A stretch of 64,000 nucleotides of DNA from Ampullaceana balthica (Eukaryota > Mollusca > Gastropoda > Lymnaeidae). Positions 1 to 12,904 of the stretch are shown piece by piece. The stretch is taken from positions 563,001 to 627,000 of the forward strand of contig CALYLW010000068.1 of NCBI GenBank assembly GCA_944989445.1, read 5' to 3'. The position numbers and the translations under genes are program-made. The notes beneath the pieces were generated by a model. That model did no database searches and was not told the DNA's origin. It saw only the letters and a program-made list of their open reading frames with translations. Each line of letters starts with the position of its first letter. Position 1 is the first letter of the stretch.

Positions 1-17
1 TATGATAAGATAATTAC

Positions 18-125
18 CTTCCCCTTTGATTAGTTTCGCCACTTCCAGCACGTCATCAAGAGAATATCCAAACTCTGCAACTGTCATGACAGCTGGATCT
101 TTCTTTAGTGGCTCAGTTTTAGTAG
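18..125 (-). CDS. IAP exon 4 (UBA-like)
   Basis: Encodes [18 protein letters not shown], then [16 protein letters not shown], before donor GAAG^GTAATT at 17. The acceptor chosen, CCCACAG^CT at 126-127, lies in the last unit of a 27-base array whose other units carry near-identical CACCTACAG acceptors. The 5' edge is therefore uncertain. Confidence 0.6.
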
Positions 126-3100
126 CTGTGGGTGGGGAGACAGTTTTAGTAGCTGTAGGTGGGGAGACAGTTTTAGTAGCTGTAGGTGGGGAGACAGTTT
201 TAGTAGCTGTAGGTGGGGAGACAGTTTTAGTAGCTGTAGATGGGGAGACAGTTTAGTAGCTGTAGGTGGGGAGACAGTTTTAGTAGCTGTAGGTGGGGAG
301 ACAGTTTATTAGCTGTAGGTGGGGAGACAGTTTTAGTAGCTGTAGGTGGGGATACAGTTTTAGTAGCTGTAAGTGGGGAGACAGTTTTAGTAGCTGTAGG
401 TGGGGAGACAGTTTTAGTAGCTGTAGGTGGGGAGACAGTTTTAGTAGCTGTAGGTGGGGAGACAGTTTTAGTAGCTGTAGGTGGGGAGACAGTTTTAGTA
501 GCTGTAGGTGGGGAGACAGTTTTAGTAGCTGTAGGTGGGGAGACAGTTTTAGTAGCTGTAGGTGGGGAGACAGTTTAATCAGCTGTAGGTGGGGAGACGT
601 TCGTACAAGGAATTAACGAAATTTGACCAGATCTTGGAAGGAATTGGCTACGTTTTAAATATGGTCGACGAATCTCAATGGCTTATTATATGAATACGTA
701 TTTTATCATTTTATCTAAATCTAATACCCCCCTCCCCCAACTTTAATATTACAATATTTATATTTAATATTAACCCTATACACACCTATTCACTCACTGA
801 TATATTTTTAAAAATTTAACACTCTGCTTTACTACAAAAAAATTTTACGTAAAAATTTTAATTTACGAAAAATCTATTATAAAATCATTCAAGCATTAAA
901 CAAACTAGTTATATTTTTTAAAATCTCATCTATATGGTAAATTTTTAGTAGTTATTAACACAGTATAACATTTTACTCACATACTTTATTTTATGTTTTA
1001 AAACAATTTTCTTAAAATCTCCATAGAGCCTTACCTAGAGAAGATGCCGCCCCTGGCGACTTACAATGTTCAATTACCTTGGAAAATGGAATCTGAAGAA
1101 AGTATATTGGTGTTAACAGATTTTAATAGAACAACTATACATATACCACATATAACCACAGACATGACACCTAAAATAAGGGCTTACATATAACCACAGA
1201 CATGACACCTAAAATAAGGGCTTACATATAACCACAGACATGACACCTAAAATAAGGGCTTACATATAACCACAGACATGACACCTAAAATAAGGGCTTA
1301 CATATAACCACAGACATGACACCTAAAATAAGGATTACATATAACCACAGACATGACACCTAAAATAAGGGCTTACATATAACCACAGACATGACACCTA
1401 AAATAAGGGCTTACATATAACCACAGACATGACACCTAAAATAAGGGCTTACATATAACCACAGACATGACACCTAAAATAAGGGCTTACATATAACCAC
1501 AGACATGACACCTAAAATAAGGGCTTACATATAACCACAGACATGACACCTAAAATAAGGGCTTACATATAACCACAGACATGACACCTAAAATAAGGGC
1601 TTACATATAACCACAGACATGACACCTAAAATAAGGGCTTACATATAACCACAGACATGACACCTAAAATAAGGGCTTACATATAACCACAGACATGACA
1701 CCTAAAATAAGGGCTTACATATAACCACAGACATGACACCTAAAATAAGGGCTTACATATAACCACAGACATGACACCTAAAATAAGGGCTTACATATAA
1801 CCACAGACATGACACCTAAATTAAGGGCTTACATATAACCACAGACATGACACCTAAAATAAGGGCTTACATATAACAACAGACATGACACCTAAAATAA
1901 GGGCTTACATATATCGACAGACATGACACCTAAAATAAGGGCTTACATATAACCACAGACATGACACCTAAAATAAGGGCTTACATATAACCACAGACAT
2001 GACACCTAAAATAAGGGCTTACATATAACCACAGACATGACACCTAAAATAAGGGCTTACATATAACCACAGACATGACACCTAAAATAAGGGCTTACAT
2101 ATAACCACAGACATGACACCTAAAATAAGGGCTTACATATAACCACAGACATGACACCTAAAATAAGGGCTTACATATAACCACAGACATGACACCTAAA
2201 ATAAGGGCTTACATATAACCACAGACATGACACCTAAAATAAGGGCTTACATATAACCACAGACATGACACCTAAAATAAGGGCTTACATATAACCACAG
2301 ACATGACACCTAAAATAAGGGCTTACATATAACCACAGACATGACACCTAAAATAAGGGCTTACATATAACCACAGACATGACACCTAAAATAAGGGCTT
2401 ACATATAACCACAGACATGACACCTAAAATAAGGGCTTACATATAACCACAGACATGACACCTAAAATAAGGGCTTACATATAACCACAGACATGACACC
2501 TAAAATAAGGGCTTACATATAACCACAGACATGACACCTAAAATAAGGGCTTACATATAACCACAGACATGACACCTAAAATAAGGGCTTACATATAACC
2601 ACAGACATGACACCTGAAATAAGGGCTTACATATAACCACAGACATGACACCTAAAATAAGGGCTTAATATAACCACAGACATGACACCTAAAATAAGGG
2701 ATTACATATAACCACAGACATGACACCTAAAATAAGGGCTTACATATAACCACAGACATGACACCTAAAATAAGGGCTTACATATAACCACAGACATGAC
2801 ACCTGAAATAAGGGCTTACATATAACCACAGACATGACACCTAAAATAAGGGCTTACATATAACCACAGACATGACACCTAAAATAAGGGCTTACATATA
2901 ACCACAGACATGACACCTAAAATAAGGGATTACATATAACCACAGACATGACACCTAAAATAAGGGCTTACATATAACCACAGACATGACACCTAAAATA
3001 AGGGCTTACATATAACCACAAACATGACACCTGAAATAAGGGCTTACATATAACCACAGACATGACACCTAAAATAAGGGCTTACATATAACCACAGACA

Positions 3101-6100
3101 TGACACCTAAAATAAGGGCTTACATATAACCACAGACATGACACCTAAAATAAGGGCTTACATATAACCACAGACATGACACCTGAAATAAGGGCTTACA
3201 TATAACCACAGACATGACACCTAAAATAAGGGCTTACATACAACCACAGACATGACACCTGAAATAAGGGCTTACATATAACCACAGACATGACATCTGA
3301 AATAAGGGCTTACATATAACCACAGACATGACACCTAAAATAAGGGCTTACATATAACCACAGACATTACACCTGAAATAAGGGCTTACATATAACCACA
3401 GATATGACACCTGAAATAAGGGCTTACATATAACCACAGATATGACACCTAAAATAAGGGCTTACATATAACCACAGATATGACACCTGAAATAAGGGCT
3501 TACATATAACCACAGATATGACACCTGAAATAAGGGCTTACATATAACCACAGATATGACACCTAAAATAAGGGCTTACATATAACCACAGATATGACAC
3601 CTGAAATAAGGGCTTACATATAACCACAGAAATGACACCTAAAATAAGGGCTTACATATAACCACAGATATGACACCTGAAATAAGGGCTTACATATAAC
3701 CACAGAAATGACACCTAAAATAAGGGCTTACATATAACCACAGATATGACACCTGAAATAAGGGCTTACATATAACCACAGATATGACACCTGAAATAAG
3801 GGCTTACATATAACCACAGACATGACACCTAAAATAAGGGCTTACATATAACCACAGACATGACACATGAAATAAGGGCTTACATATAACCACAGACATG
3901 ACACCTGAAATAAGGGCTTACATATAACCACAGACATGACACCTGAAATAAGGGCTTACATATAACCACAGAAATGACACCTGAAATAAGGGCTTACATA
4001 TAACCACAGACATGACACATGAAAAAAGGGCTTTCATATAACCACAGACATGACACCTGAAATAAGGGCTTACATATAACCACAGACATGACACCTGAAA
4101 TAAGGGCTTACATATAACATCAGAAATGACACCTGAAATAAGGGCTTACATATAACCACAGACATGACACATGAAAAAAGGGCTTACATATAACCACAGA
4201 AATAACACCTGAAATAAGGGCTTACATATAACCACAGACATGACACATGAAATAAGGGCTTACATATAACCACAGACATGACACCTGAAATAAGGGCTTA
4301 CATATAACCACAGACATGACACCTGAAGTAAGGGCTTCATATAACCACAGAAATGACACCTGAAATAAGGGCTTACATATAACCACAGATATGACACATG
4401 AAAAAAGGGCTTACATATAACCACAGAAATGACACCTGAAATAAGGGCTTACATATAACCACAGACATGACACATGAAAAAAGGGCTTACATATAACCAC
4501 AGACATGACACCTGAAATAAGGGCTTACATATAACCACAGAACTGACACCTGAAATAAGGGCTTACATATAACCACAGACATGACACCTGAAATAAGGGC
4601 TTACATATAACCACAGACATGACACCTGAAATAAGGGGTTACATATAACCACAGACATGAAACCTGAAATAAGTTATATGTAATACTGGATGTATCAGAT
4701 GTGTGGGGAAAGTTATATTTTGTTATAAGATAATTGATTGATAAACAAAAAACATTTACCACGTGAATACACTCTAAGATGTATGGCCTAATGTTAACTG
4801 TTGTGTAATGCGTTACCGTGCAGAAGTGACACGGAGCAACGAATGCAACTAACCAATTAGATTTTTTTTTAAATTTAAATTAATAATATAACCATACTTC
4901 GTGACCATTGAAGGCTTTAAGAAACGTTTCGATATTTTCAACTTTTTAATAATTTGTCTTTGGTACAAAAGTTTTTAAGAAACGGGAAAAAATATTTACA
5001 TCGATATCAATATTCTTCATTCACGTTTGTTTATTGTATATGGCAGCATAATAATATCATTAGTGGATGCATATTTGTGTACAGAGGCGTAACAACGACT
5101 TGGCATCGGGGCAGTTGCATAGGGCGCCCAGGGTTAATCCTTCAATAATCAATTTATTCTGTATAATTTAGTATTTTCCCTCTATCTCAAGGGCGCCAAA
5201 AATGAATTAGCCAAGGGCGCGGAAAACCCAGTTACGCTTCTGTTTGTCGCCATACAAATGGTAAATGGATTATCTATAGAAGTTAAATTGAATGTTGAAA
5301 ATCTAAAGCTAAGAATTTAGTGGTGACAAGAAATTATATGTAAAAAGGCAGTAGCCATTTATAGAGCTATTTAAATTCTCTTTCTTTTATTATCACGCAA
5401 AGCATCGGTTATGAGGTACTTACAAGATCAAATGTTTTGTTTAGTTCCTGAACGGTGTCAACAAAAACTTGACCCATCTGCTGACGTATGTAAGCACATT
5501 TAGGAAACCATCTGGCATGCTCCACCCACACGTCATCTTCGTCCTCCCAGTTTCTCAGACCACCTCCACAGTAGAAACACCTGGCACAGTCGCCGTAACC
5601 TGTAATTATGTAATACAACAAATGAATTGAAGAATCCAGTGTTGAACGAGTTATAAGCAGTTTTCTTTACAAAAGAAACATATCAAGAGAGTGAAACATA
5701 TCAAGAGAGTGAAACATATCAAGAGAGTGAAACATATCAAGAGAGTGAAACATATCAAGAGAGTGAAACATATCAAGAGAGTGAAACATATCAAGAGAGT
5801 GAAACATCTCAAGAGAGTAAAACATATCAAGAGAGTGAAACATATCAAGAGAGTGAAACATATCAAGAGAGTGAAACATATCAAGAGAGTGAAACATATC
5901 AAGAGAGTGAAACATATCAAGAGAGTGAAACATATCAAGAGAGTGAAACATATCAAGAGAGTGAAACATATCAAGAGAGTGAAATATATTCATAATCCTT
6001 CGTCGCAAAAAGAAACGTTTTTAATAGAGAAAAAATCATTTAGTTATAAGATTTTATAAAATGTTTGAATCTTTTATGGTAAAGGTATACTCCTATTAAG

Positions 6101-9100
6101 TCCTATTTAGTTCATTTAATGCATTGGGGCTGTCCATAAATGACGTCATGGGATTTTTACCCCCCCCCTCCGCCACTCGTCACACTTCGTCACAAAAACT
6201 TAGACCCCCCCCTACCTTTTCGAATATGACGTCACAAATCTTTTAACCCCCCCCCCTCCTTAAAAGCCGTATTTTTCTAATGGAAAATTAGCATGTTGCA
6301 AATTACTTTTTGTCATTTATTTAAGTCTGCACTCTAATAACGTAACATGTGTGAATCCATTGAAAACGTCATTAAATAAATTGAAAGCAATCAAATTTTT
6401 TAAGTGGAACTTTTATTTAAAGTATTGCGTTTTGATGTGACGTTACATTTCTTTAACATGCCCCTCCCCCTCTTCACAAATGCGTGACCACCACCCCTCT
6501 CTCTAGGCGCGTGACGTCATTTATGGACTGCCCCATGCATTTTTATGATAAATCTTTATCGTAGTTATATCCGTATTTCACATTTAATTAATTTTTTATG
6601 AAACACTAGCAGACCCGTCGTGCGTTGCAACGATCTCAGTAAAAAGGAATACATATAGATAAAAAAGGAATTACATTAAGGGTCACCGGCCCATCAGTTG
6701 AACATATGAAGTTCGAAAATCTTTTCATTTCAGTAAATTTCATAACAAATATATAAATACATGTATATTTATCCATAATTCTAAATATCGTGTAAAATTG
6801 AATGGGGAATAAATATTAAAAGTTTAGTAAAAAAAACACATTTAGGGTCCCCAGCCCCGAGGAAATGGACATTAGGAGTTCAGTGCCCTATAGTAATTTA
6901 ATATAGGCTTTTAAGTTTTTATGTACCGAGTTTGGTCTAAATCCAGTCATTTTCTCATTATTTAACACTTGAACTAATTTTTATATAGCTAATATTAGGA
7001 AAAAAATACATTAAGGGGCCCCCGTGCCTATTCGGTTCAAGATGTACATTTTGAAAACCTGTTTTTAAATTCAGTTTCATCATGAATATATTTCTCAAGA
7101 TCCCTAAAAATAGAATGGCAAATAATATCTCATACATATACGAAAAAAAAAGACATTTGGGACCCCCGGCCCTGAACAATTGAACATTAGAAGTGCAGTG
7201 CCCTTTATTATTTTAATATGGGCTACCAAGTTTTCACATACAAAGTTTGGTTAAGATCTATTCATTTAATCAGTAGCTAACGCATAAACTAATTTTTATA
7301 AAGCTCATATAAGCAAAAAATGACATTAAGGGCCCGAGGGCCCATTTAGTGCAAGATGTCAAGTGTAAAACAGCTGTTTATTTCAATCAATTTCATAGTG
7401 GATATATTTATCTATATTTCTCAAGATCTTTAATAAATTGAATGGGGAATAAAATCTTAAACGATTATGAAAAAAGACATTATGGGCCCCCAGCCCCGAA
7501 GAAATGGACATTAGGAAATTAGTGCCCGATAGTATTTCAATATTGGCTACCAAGTTGTTATATACAAAGTTTGGTTAAGATCCATAAATATACCTAATAG
7601 CTATTTTAACGCTTAAACTAATTTTTATATAGCTAATATAAGAAAAAATCACATTATGGGCCCCGACGCCCCATGAGTGTTAAATTTTGCAAAAAATGTT
7701 GCCAGTGACCATCACAGGAGCGTACTCAAAAGTCTCCAAAAGTTTCATGGCGATCGGATGAATGGTTTAGTCAGCTATAAAGGACATACATACATACATA
7801 CATACATACATACATACATACATACATACTTTGATTTGTATATATATAGATAAACTTTGAAATTTAAATCAATTCATTCTAATCTCACCATGTATTACAA
7901 AGTTCAGATTGCTTGTTAATGCTAATAAACCAAACTCTACCCTAATGATAAAATAGATTTACTTTACCTGCAAAGTAAAATCCGGCATCAGAAAGGTCAG
8001 CAGGTTTTAAATGATGATGTGGTGGCCATTTGTCGAAAGTCTTCAGTCTGTTGTCTCTGAGAGCGTACTCCGGACGCTTGGGTCTCTCTGTGATGATACC
8101 AAGTTCTGCGTAGGTTGGAGCTTTGCCATTCTTCTTGTCTTTGGCTGGTGCTTGTGGCGCGGTGGCTGTGGTACCATTTTCTTGATTGGTGGAAGTTGAA
8201 GTGGATGTCCTGTGGGATGTTGTGTTGGCTGTTGTGGTGGATGTACCGGAGGGTGTTGTGGTGGATGTCCTGGAGGGTGTCGTGGTGGATGTCCTGGAGG
8301 GTGTAGTGGTGGATGAGTTAATATTATTTGGATCACATGATGCTGCTGAAGACTGCAGTAAGTTTGGGATTGCTGCAGGACTTGGAGCATTGTTTGAGGT
8401 GTTAGTTTGAATGGTCCTGAGATCATTAGTCGAAACTTTGACTAGAGAATTGTGAGTGGGTGAGTTGGTGTTATTCTGAAACGTTGACTGCGATGCATGA
8501 CTAAATGTGTGCCTCAAGTTTGGAGATTTTGACTGGCTTGATGGCTGCTCCGTTGTTGGATATGATGACTGTCTAAATGTCTGCTCTGTTGTTGGAGATG
8601 TTGACTGTCTACTTAAAATATCTGGTAGAGTTTGACCTATCAGGTGACTAGAATGGTTGTGCAAACTTTCTGTGCATCCATTTGACAACGCTTGTCCGAC
8701 TGTGTCAAGACCGTTCGTAGCAGAAGGTTTGACACTTCCACTATTATTGTCATGGCAACACACTGGTTGAAGTTGGTTCAGTAAGTCGTAGAAGTAACGA
8801 TCATTATTAGCACAAGATTTAAGCGGGACATTTGTACTGTTTAATTTGGTTACCATCGGACAGGTAGGAGATAATTCTCTGTGAACCTCCGAAATGATGT
8901 CCCTTGTTTGCCATCTGTTCTTCTGCACAAAGCACGAGTAACACGTGACTGTGTCATCCATCGCCTCCCCTTTCCCTGTGTAAACAAACCCATCTTCAGC
9001 CAGCAGCACCGCAGATTTAACAGCTCTCAATGGATACCTGACAAAACTAAGGAGACGATATTTTTCTTCTCTGAACCAACTCCAAGAAATTCCTTCAACG

Positions 9101-11383
9101 CTGTCTGCATGCTCCACTTCCGTGTTGTCTGTTACGTTGTAGACGTCAGGAATTATGGGACTGACTTTAAAATGTCTTTGGTTTGTTAAATCTTGCAAGA
9201 CATCAGTGGTTTCAGCTGGGTTTATAAAAGTCTTATGTATAGAAATGTGTACGTCTCCACATCCTTCATCTTCTGCGTCAATCTTGAGTTGGTCTTGTGT
9301 TGATTCATTGGATTCATCAATCTCACTTCCTAAGACAGTTTCTCCAACTCTCTCAAGAGAATTCAGTCTTCGTGTTGAAACACTTCGTCTTAAACTTACT
9401 CTTTGTTTGTCTTTGTAAACTATTTCGCTAAATCCCTCTTGATTTTCTTCGTCGGTTTTTGAATCTTCTCTAATACGTCTTGCAGTTGTTTGTCTTTGTC
9501 GCTGTACTTCTCCACTAATGTTTGCAGTTATCTGAGGTTTTTCTTGATCATTTGCAGTGCAAATTTTATGTCTAAAAATGTTAAAGGAAAAAATCAAAAA
9601 AAAATTAATAAAAGTTATATTCATCTACTGATACACTTCAGTTAATATCGATAAGACTTGTTTAATTAGGGATTTGTTTTAAAAATACCCAGACTCGAAG
9701 TGTGTTCTTTTTTCATGTTTATGCATCGGTCGGTGTGCTATCTACTGTGTACCAAAGATGTCTACGTCACACCGCTATATTTGTACTGAAACTAAAGCTA
9801 TAAGACATCTTCAATTTATAATACGGCCACCCCGCTATATTTGTACTGAAACTAAAGCTAAACGAAATATTCAATTTATATTTGGTGTCGGTGGTTAAAT
9901 AAAGACCAATGTCAGGTTTGTTTCCCTTAAATCCCCCCCCCCGTGTTTCCCTGTTCATCACTAGTTCTGCCACTGTAAAAAGTGGAGACGCATAACGGGG
10001 AATACGTTTATGCATCATTAAGTGCTTCGCGGATAGAGTTTCAGTTTGGTACAAAAATAGAATGGGACTTTCCTCAAATAATCGTTCTTTCAATTGGTCT
10101 GCTGCTTTTATAATTTAAAATAAAACCGTAAAACCCCCATTAAAATGGAATTCCTAACAACTATTCAAATTTGTTCATTTGAAGCATTCACATCTCACTA
10201 CTCAGAAAAACGTTTGCCGCAATCACTTTGTCGCAATATCACAAACTACGTAAAAAATTTTTTTTAAACTTTGGGGAAGCGCATTAAATTCAGGATTTTC
10301 TCTCAAACTTAACGTCATCCTCACATGAAGGAAGAAGGAGATGCACTCCAACAATGGAATTAACTTTATAAAAGGCATCGAGAAAATATGTTTCCCCGGT
10401 CCATGATGTATTTTAAAAATGTCATCATGAGTTTTGAAATCTTTGAACCATGACCATCATATATCATCTCTATTGTTTTGTTACCGGGAAATTGACAAAT
10501 TTTAAAGAATCACATGCAGACATATCATGCTGTCAAAAAGGAACTTTTCACTTTTTTTAGAACCATCTGCAAGATTAAGTTGAGAGATGGGGAATCCGGA
10601 TCATGATAGGCGAAGGTCTGCACTAAATTTTGTTATTAAACAATTGGTTTAAAGAGAACCATTTAGAGATTTAAAAACTAACACAAACTTGATGTCATTA
10701 TATCGAGAAAGATATCGAAATACATTTAATATTTTGAAAACTGGAGACTCCGGAACTCGCGATGAAGATATTATTTATGTTATGTACTGTACATTGTACA
10801 CAAAAAAAGTATCGAATATTTATTTTCTCAATACACGTCTCTGTCATCCATTCTGTAAATTTCGGACCGCTGCACTCAATTTTTTGGCATCGACTATAAA
10901 ATAGTATTTTTAGGTATTTTTAGAAATACATAGATGAGTGACGAAATAAAAAGGTGTTCCATTATTGTTTTGATTAGTAATTTACTAGCATCAGCCATTT
11001 TGAAAAATGGGGTAGATAGTTTTTAAAAAATTTCAAAATAGAAATGTTAACTAATGAAGTGAATAAAATACTGAAAACTTCAATTTTCTAGTCCGAATAC
11101 AAATCCCAGTGTGTTGATCGATCTTATTTTAAAAAAAAACAACATTTTTTGTAAAAGTTGCTTTGCCTACATGAGATATTTTTAATTTATACATTACTCG
11201 AGTAGCCTACAGTAATAAGACATGTTAGATAACAGAAATATTCGATACAATGAAGCACAAGGACAGCTATTTCCCATTTCTAGACTTTTTAAATAATCAA
11301 AGATATTTGATTGTCTGTAATGCTAACAAATCAAATGTGGAAATCATTAGTTAAAATTACAGGGCATATGACTTCACACTGTT

Positions 11384-11418
<35 letters not shown>

Positions 11419-11577
11419 TATATTAACTATACTTAAAGTGTGTTCATCAAACTAAAGAAACTAAAAATAAATTACTTACTCGTTCTGTGGTGTGCTAGAG
11501 TTTGCTGCTTCTTTCCGTGAATTTGTTTTCTGTTTGTTTACATACTTTAATAATTTCAAAGATAAATCACCAGCCAT
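18..11577 (-). CDS. Inhibitor of apoptosis protein (two BIR domains, UBA-like exon), 3' end outside window
   Basis: Spliced minus-strand gene: exon 1 11577-11480, exon 2 9571-7968, exon 3 5599-5424, exon 4 125-18. Exons 1-3 join in frame (phases 2, 1) and give 626 residues. BIR1 is at about residues 201-273, with ligands C243, C246, H263 and C270. A Ser/Thr/Asn/Gln-rich linker of about 240 residues follows. BIR2 is split by intron 2, with CFYC at 575-578, H595 and C602, and the type II groove signature [18 protein letters not shown]. Exon 4 encodes [20 protein letters not shown], like the UBA segment after the BIRs of BIRC2/3-type proteins. IAPs of this class restrain caspases and act as E3 ligases through a C-terminal RING; the RING would lie left of base 1 and is not seen. 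Exon 3 ends in phase 0 but exon 4 opens in phase 1, so either a small exon is missing or donor 5419 is used. The family is clear; the exact BIRC type is not. Confidence 0.85.
122..596. repeat. 27-base minisatellite, about 17 copies
   Basis: Unit CAGTTTTAGTAGCTGTAGGT plus GGGGAGA. It abuts the UBA-like exon of the IAP gene. Read on the minus strand, every unit holds an acceptor-like CACCTACAG, and the frame spells a 9-residue VSPPTATKT repeat. Single-base deletions near 250 and 305 break that frame. Confidence 0.95.
597..1144. other. IAP intron 3, AT-rich unique sequence
   Basis: No exon, RNA gene or bounded transposon is seen. A short stretch at 1020-1085 holds two donor-like GGTAA motifs on the minus strand but no convincing frame. 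Confidence 0.5.
1145..4675. repeat. 38-base minisatellite, about 93 copies (3.5 kb)
   Basis: Unit CATATAACCACAGACATGAC plus ACCTAAAATAAGGGCTTA, inside IAP intron 3. Units are almost identical at 1145-2600. Variants (CCTGAAATAAGG, GATATGAC, GACACATGAAAAAAGG) accumulate in order toward the right end. Confidence 0.97.
4676..5423. other. IAP intron 3, remainder
   Basis: Apart from the MITE at 5082-5242, no gene, RNA or repeat is seen between the 38-base array and exon 3. Confidence 0.5.
5082..5242. mobile_element. Short MITE with CAGAGGCGTAAC ends
   Basis: CAGAGGCGTAAC on the left and GTTACGCTTCTG on the right are inverted with one mismatch. Flanks share only TTTGT, so the target-site duplication is weak. 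Probably hAT-like. Confidence 0.5.
5424..5599 (-). CDS. IAP exon 3 (second half of BIR2)
   Basis: Acceptor ATTACAG at 5606-5600, donor CTT^GTAAGT at 5423. Encodes [20 protein letters not shown] through the zinc-binding H and C, then a helix ending TFDL. Exactly 58 codons after the split glycine. Confidence 0.88.
5682..5990. repeat. 18-base minisatellite, about 17 copies
   Basis: Unit AAGAGAGTGAAACATATC in IAP intron 2, about 80 bases upstream of exon 3 on the minus strand. It reads as KHIKRV on plus and as a hydrophobic repeat on minus; neither is a credible gene. Confidence 0.95.
6126..6534. mobile_element. MITE, GGGGCTGTCCATAAA family, copy 1
   Basis: Left end GGGGCTGTCCATAAATGACG and right end GACGTCATTTATGGACTGCC are inverted. 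TGCAT flanks both sides once one terminal T/A base pair is included. The interior has C-rich runs and TGACGTCA-type sites. Relatives lie near 14117, 14990, 17116 and 31146. Confidence 0.75.
6606..7850 (-). mobile_element. Non-autonomous Helitron-like element
   Basis: On the minus strand it begins TCTATATATATACAAA and ends GGGTCTGCTAG, with a palindromic stem (CGTTGCAACG) just inside the CTAG end. Flanks are A on the left and T on the right, the A/T target typical of Helitrons. The interior has about six diverged units of 165-190 bases around a G/C block such as GGGCCCCCAGCCC. No protein is encoded. It sits in IAP intron 2. Confidence 0.6.
7788..7829. repeat. (TACA)n microsatellite
   Basis: About ten tandem TACA units inside the 5' end of the Helitron-like element. 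Confidence 0.95.
7968..9571 (-). CDS. IAP exon 2 (BIR1, linker, first half of BIR2)
   Basis: Acceptor TTTTTAG at 9577-9572 follows a T-rich tract; donor G^GTAAAGT is at 7967. The open frame extends upstream to an ATG at 9624, but that part is the polypyrimidine tract of intron 1 translated, so the apparent hydrophobic leader is not real. Codes for an acidic and basic N-terminal stretch, BIR1, a low-complexity linker with TPSRTSTT repeats, and BIR2 up to DAGFYFA. Confidence 0.85.
9572..11479. other. IAP intron 1
   Basis: Holds a two-copy tandem repeat at 9771-9885 (about 63 bases, containing GCTATATTTGTACTGAAACT) and an (AAT)n run at 11390-11420. No other exon was found. Confidence 0.55.
11480..11577 (-). 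CDS. IAP exon 1 (start codon)
   Basis: Opens with [16 protein letters not shown] and ends on GA before a strong GTAAGT donor (11479-11474). The two leftover bases plus the first base of exon 2 make GAA, so the frame joins exactly. This ATG is the first after an in-frame TGA. The adjacent open codons (DIREYLDAIVQG) leave slight doubt whether an upstream exon exists. Confidence 0.7.
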
Positions 11578-11644
11578 GCCTTGAACTATGGCGTCCAGAT
11601 ATTCTCTAATGTCTCATGCATGATTCATCGAGGGATATTCTCTC

Positions 11645-11652
11645 TTTAAATA
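11645..11652 (-). promoter_or_regulatory. Candidate TATA box of the IAP gene
   Basis: TATTTAAA on the minus strand, about 70 bases upstream of the ATG at 11577. This would leave a very short 5' leader. Position and sequence fit, but no transcript evidence is available. Confidence 0.35.
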
Positions 11653-12196
11653 GTTGCTTCGGGGCGATAAAAATAGTTTGACCTTTTAGCAATTGCGTCA
11701 TATGACGTGAAACACAAAGAAATCCCTTTCGTAGCCTGAAACGATATGTTTTGTAAGGGAAACCAAGTGCCCACCAAAACTGATAACAAAAGTAAAAATA
11801 AAAGCCCCTTAAAATAGAACATCGATAAGTGTGATATATATGAATATTTTTATTTTCGGCGTTTCAGTCTCGTCGCGTGAATCCATTGGCTCCCGATATT
11901 GTAGGAATCTCCTTTCATAACCACTTGAACTCAATTAATAATGAATCACAGTTAAACGCAAAACTGTGTGACTTTAACAGAGACAGTGAAATGTTTCATT
12001 CATTACGCGGAACTAGATAGTTTATTAGAAATATACAAATCTAAAAATGACACTCATAAATAGATTGCTAAATTATTTTTATTTTTTTAAAAATATTTTT
12101 TTAATGAAATAGTTTATACGCGACACAACGTGTTTTCGGTGTATACAAAATAGAACCCTATTGTGGTATGTTTACAAGATTGACTTTAATATTAAT
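11653..12196. other. Upstream flank of the IAP gene
   Basis: No coding exon or bounded repeat seen. It should hold any IAP promoter elements beyond the TATA-like motif. Confidence 0.4.
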
Positions 12197-12904
12197 CAGG
12201 GGCGTCACTAGGGAAGTGTGGCAGGTGCGGACCACACTGGGTGCCACAATCACAAGGGCTGACACCAAAACTAGTTTTCCGTATGTTCCAGTTATTTGGT
12301 ATTGACAGATTCGGAAAAAGTCTATAGGGTAAGTGGTGCAGTGGCGTAGCGAAGGGAGCAAATGCCCGGGGTGGTACTTTGTTAAGGGTGGAAAATTCCT
12401 CTTCGTTACTTAGCTTCTAGGAACTAGACATTTAAAGAAAGTAGAGCTTTAACAAAAAAACCAAACAAATTAATAAAAGAAATAAAGGAACTATCCTAAA
12501 ATATATGAACGGTTAAACTGCTAAAGCTTGAAACTACTTATTGGATATACATTCTTCTGATACTAATGTTAATGAACTGAAAAACAAAGAGTCTTAAGTA
12601 GAATAACAACGTGACACTGATCTTCTGGTAACTTAATTCATTTATATTTTTTTTAATGACAGCCACTCCTGTTGTAGAAGCAAACATTACTGTACCCTAT
12701 CAATATATTCAAACACAAGCAAGCCAAATGCTCTGGGCGGCACTTGTTTGGGCGGCAAATTCTTAGTTGTTAATTAACTTCTAACATTAAAAACGTTAAC
12801 ATAAAGTTTAATAAAAGAAAAGAAAAGCCAAGGTAAAAATAAATAATAGAAATGAACTTATTTTTTTAAAACCAATGAGCATTTATAAAACCAAAACTTA
12901 AAAT

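Noticed and set aside
26..616. Plus-strand frames of VAVGGETVL and SSCRWGDSF repeats
   Set aside because: Products of the 27-base array; the coding evidence (UBA-like exon) is on the minus strand.
8011..8426. Overlapping frames antisense to, or shifted from, the IAP linker
   Set aside because: Shadows of a low-complexity Thr/Ser/Pro-coding stretch.
9572..9624. Apparent signal peptide at the start of the IAP exon 2 frame
   Set aside because: The hydrophobic residues are a T-rich polypyrimidine tract ending in TTTTTAG; the frame joins exactly to exon 1 at 11480 instead.
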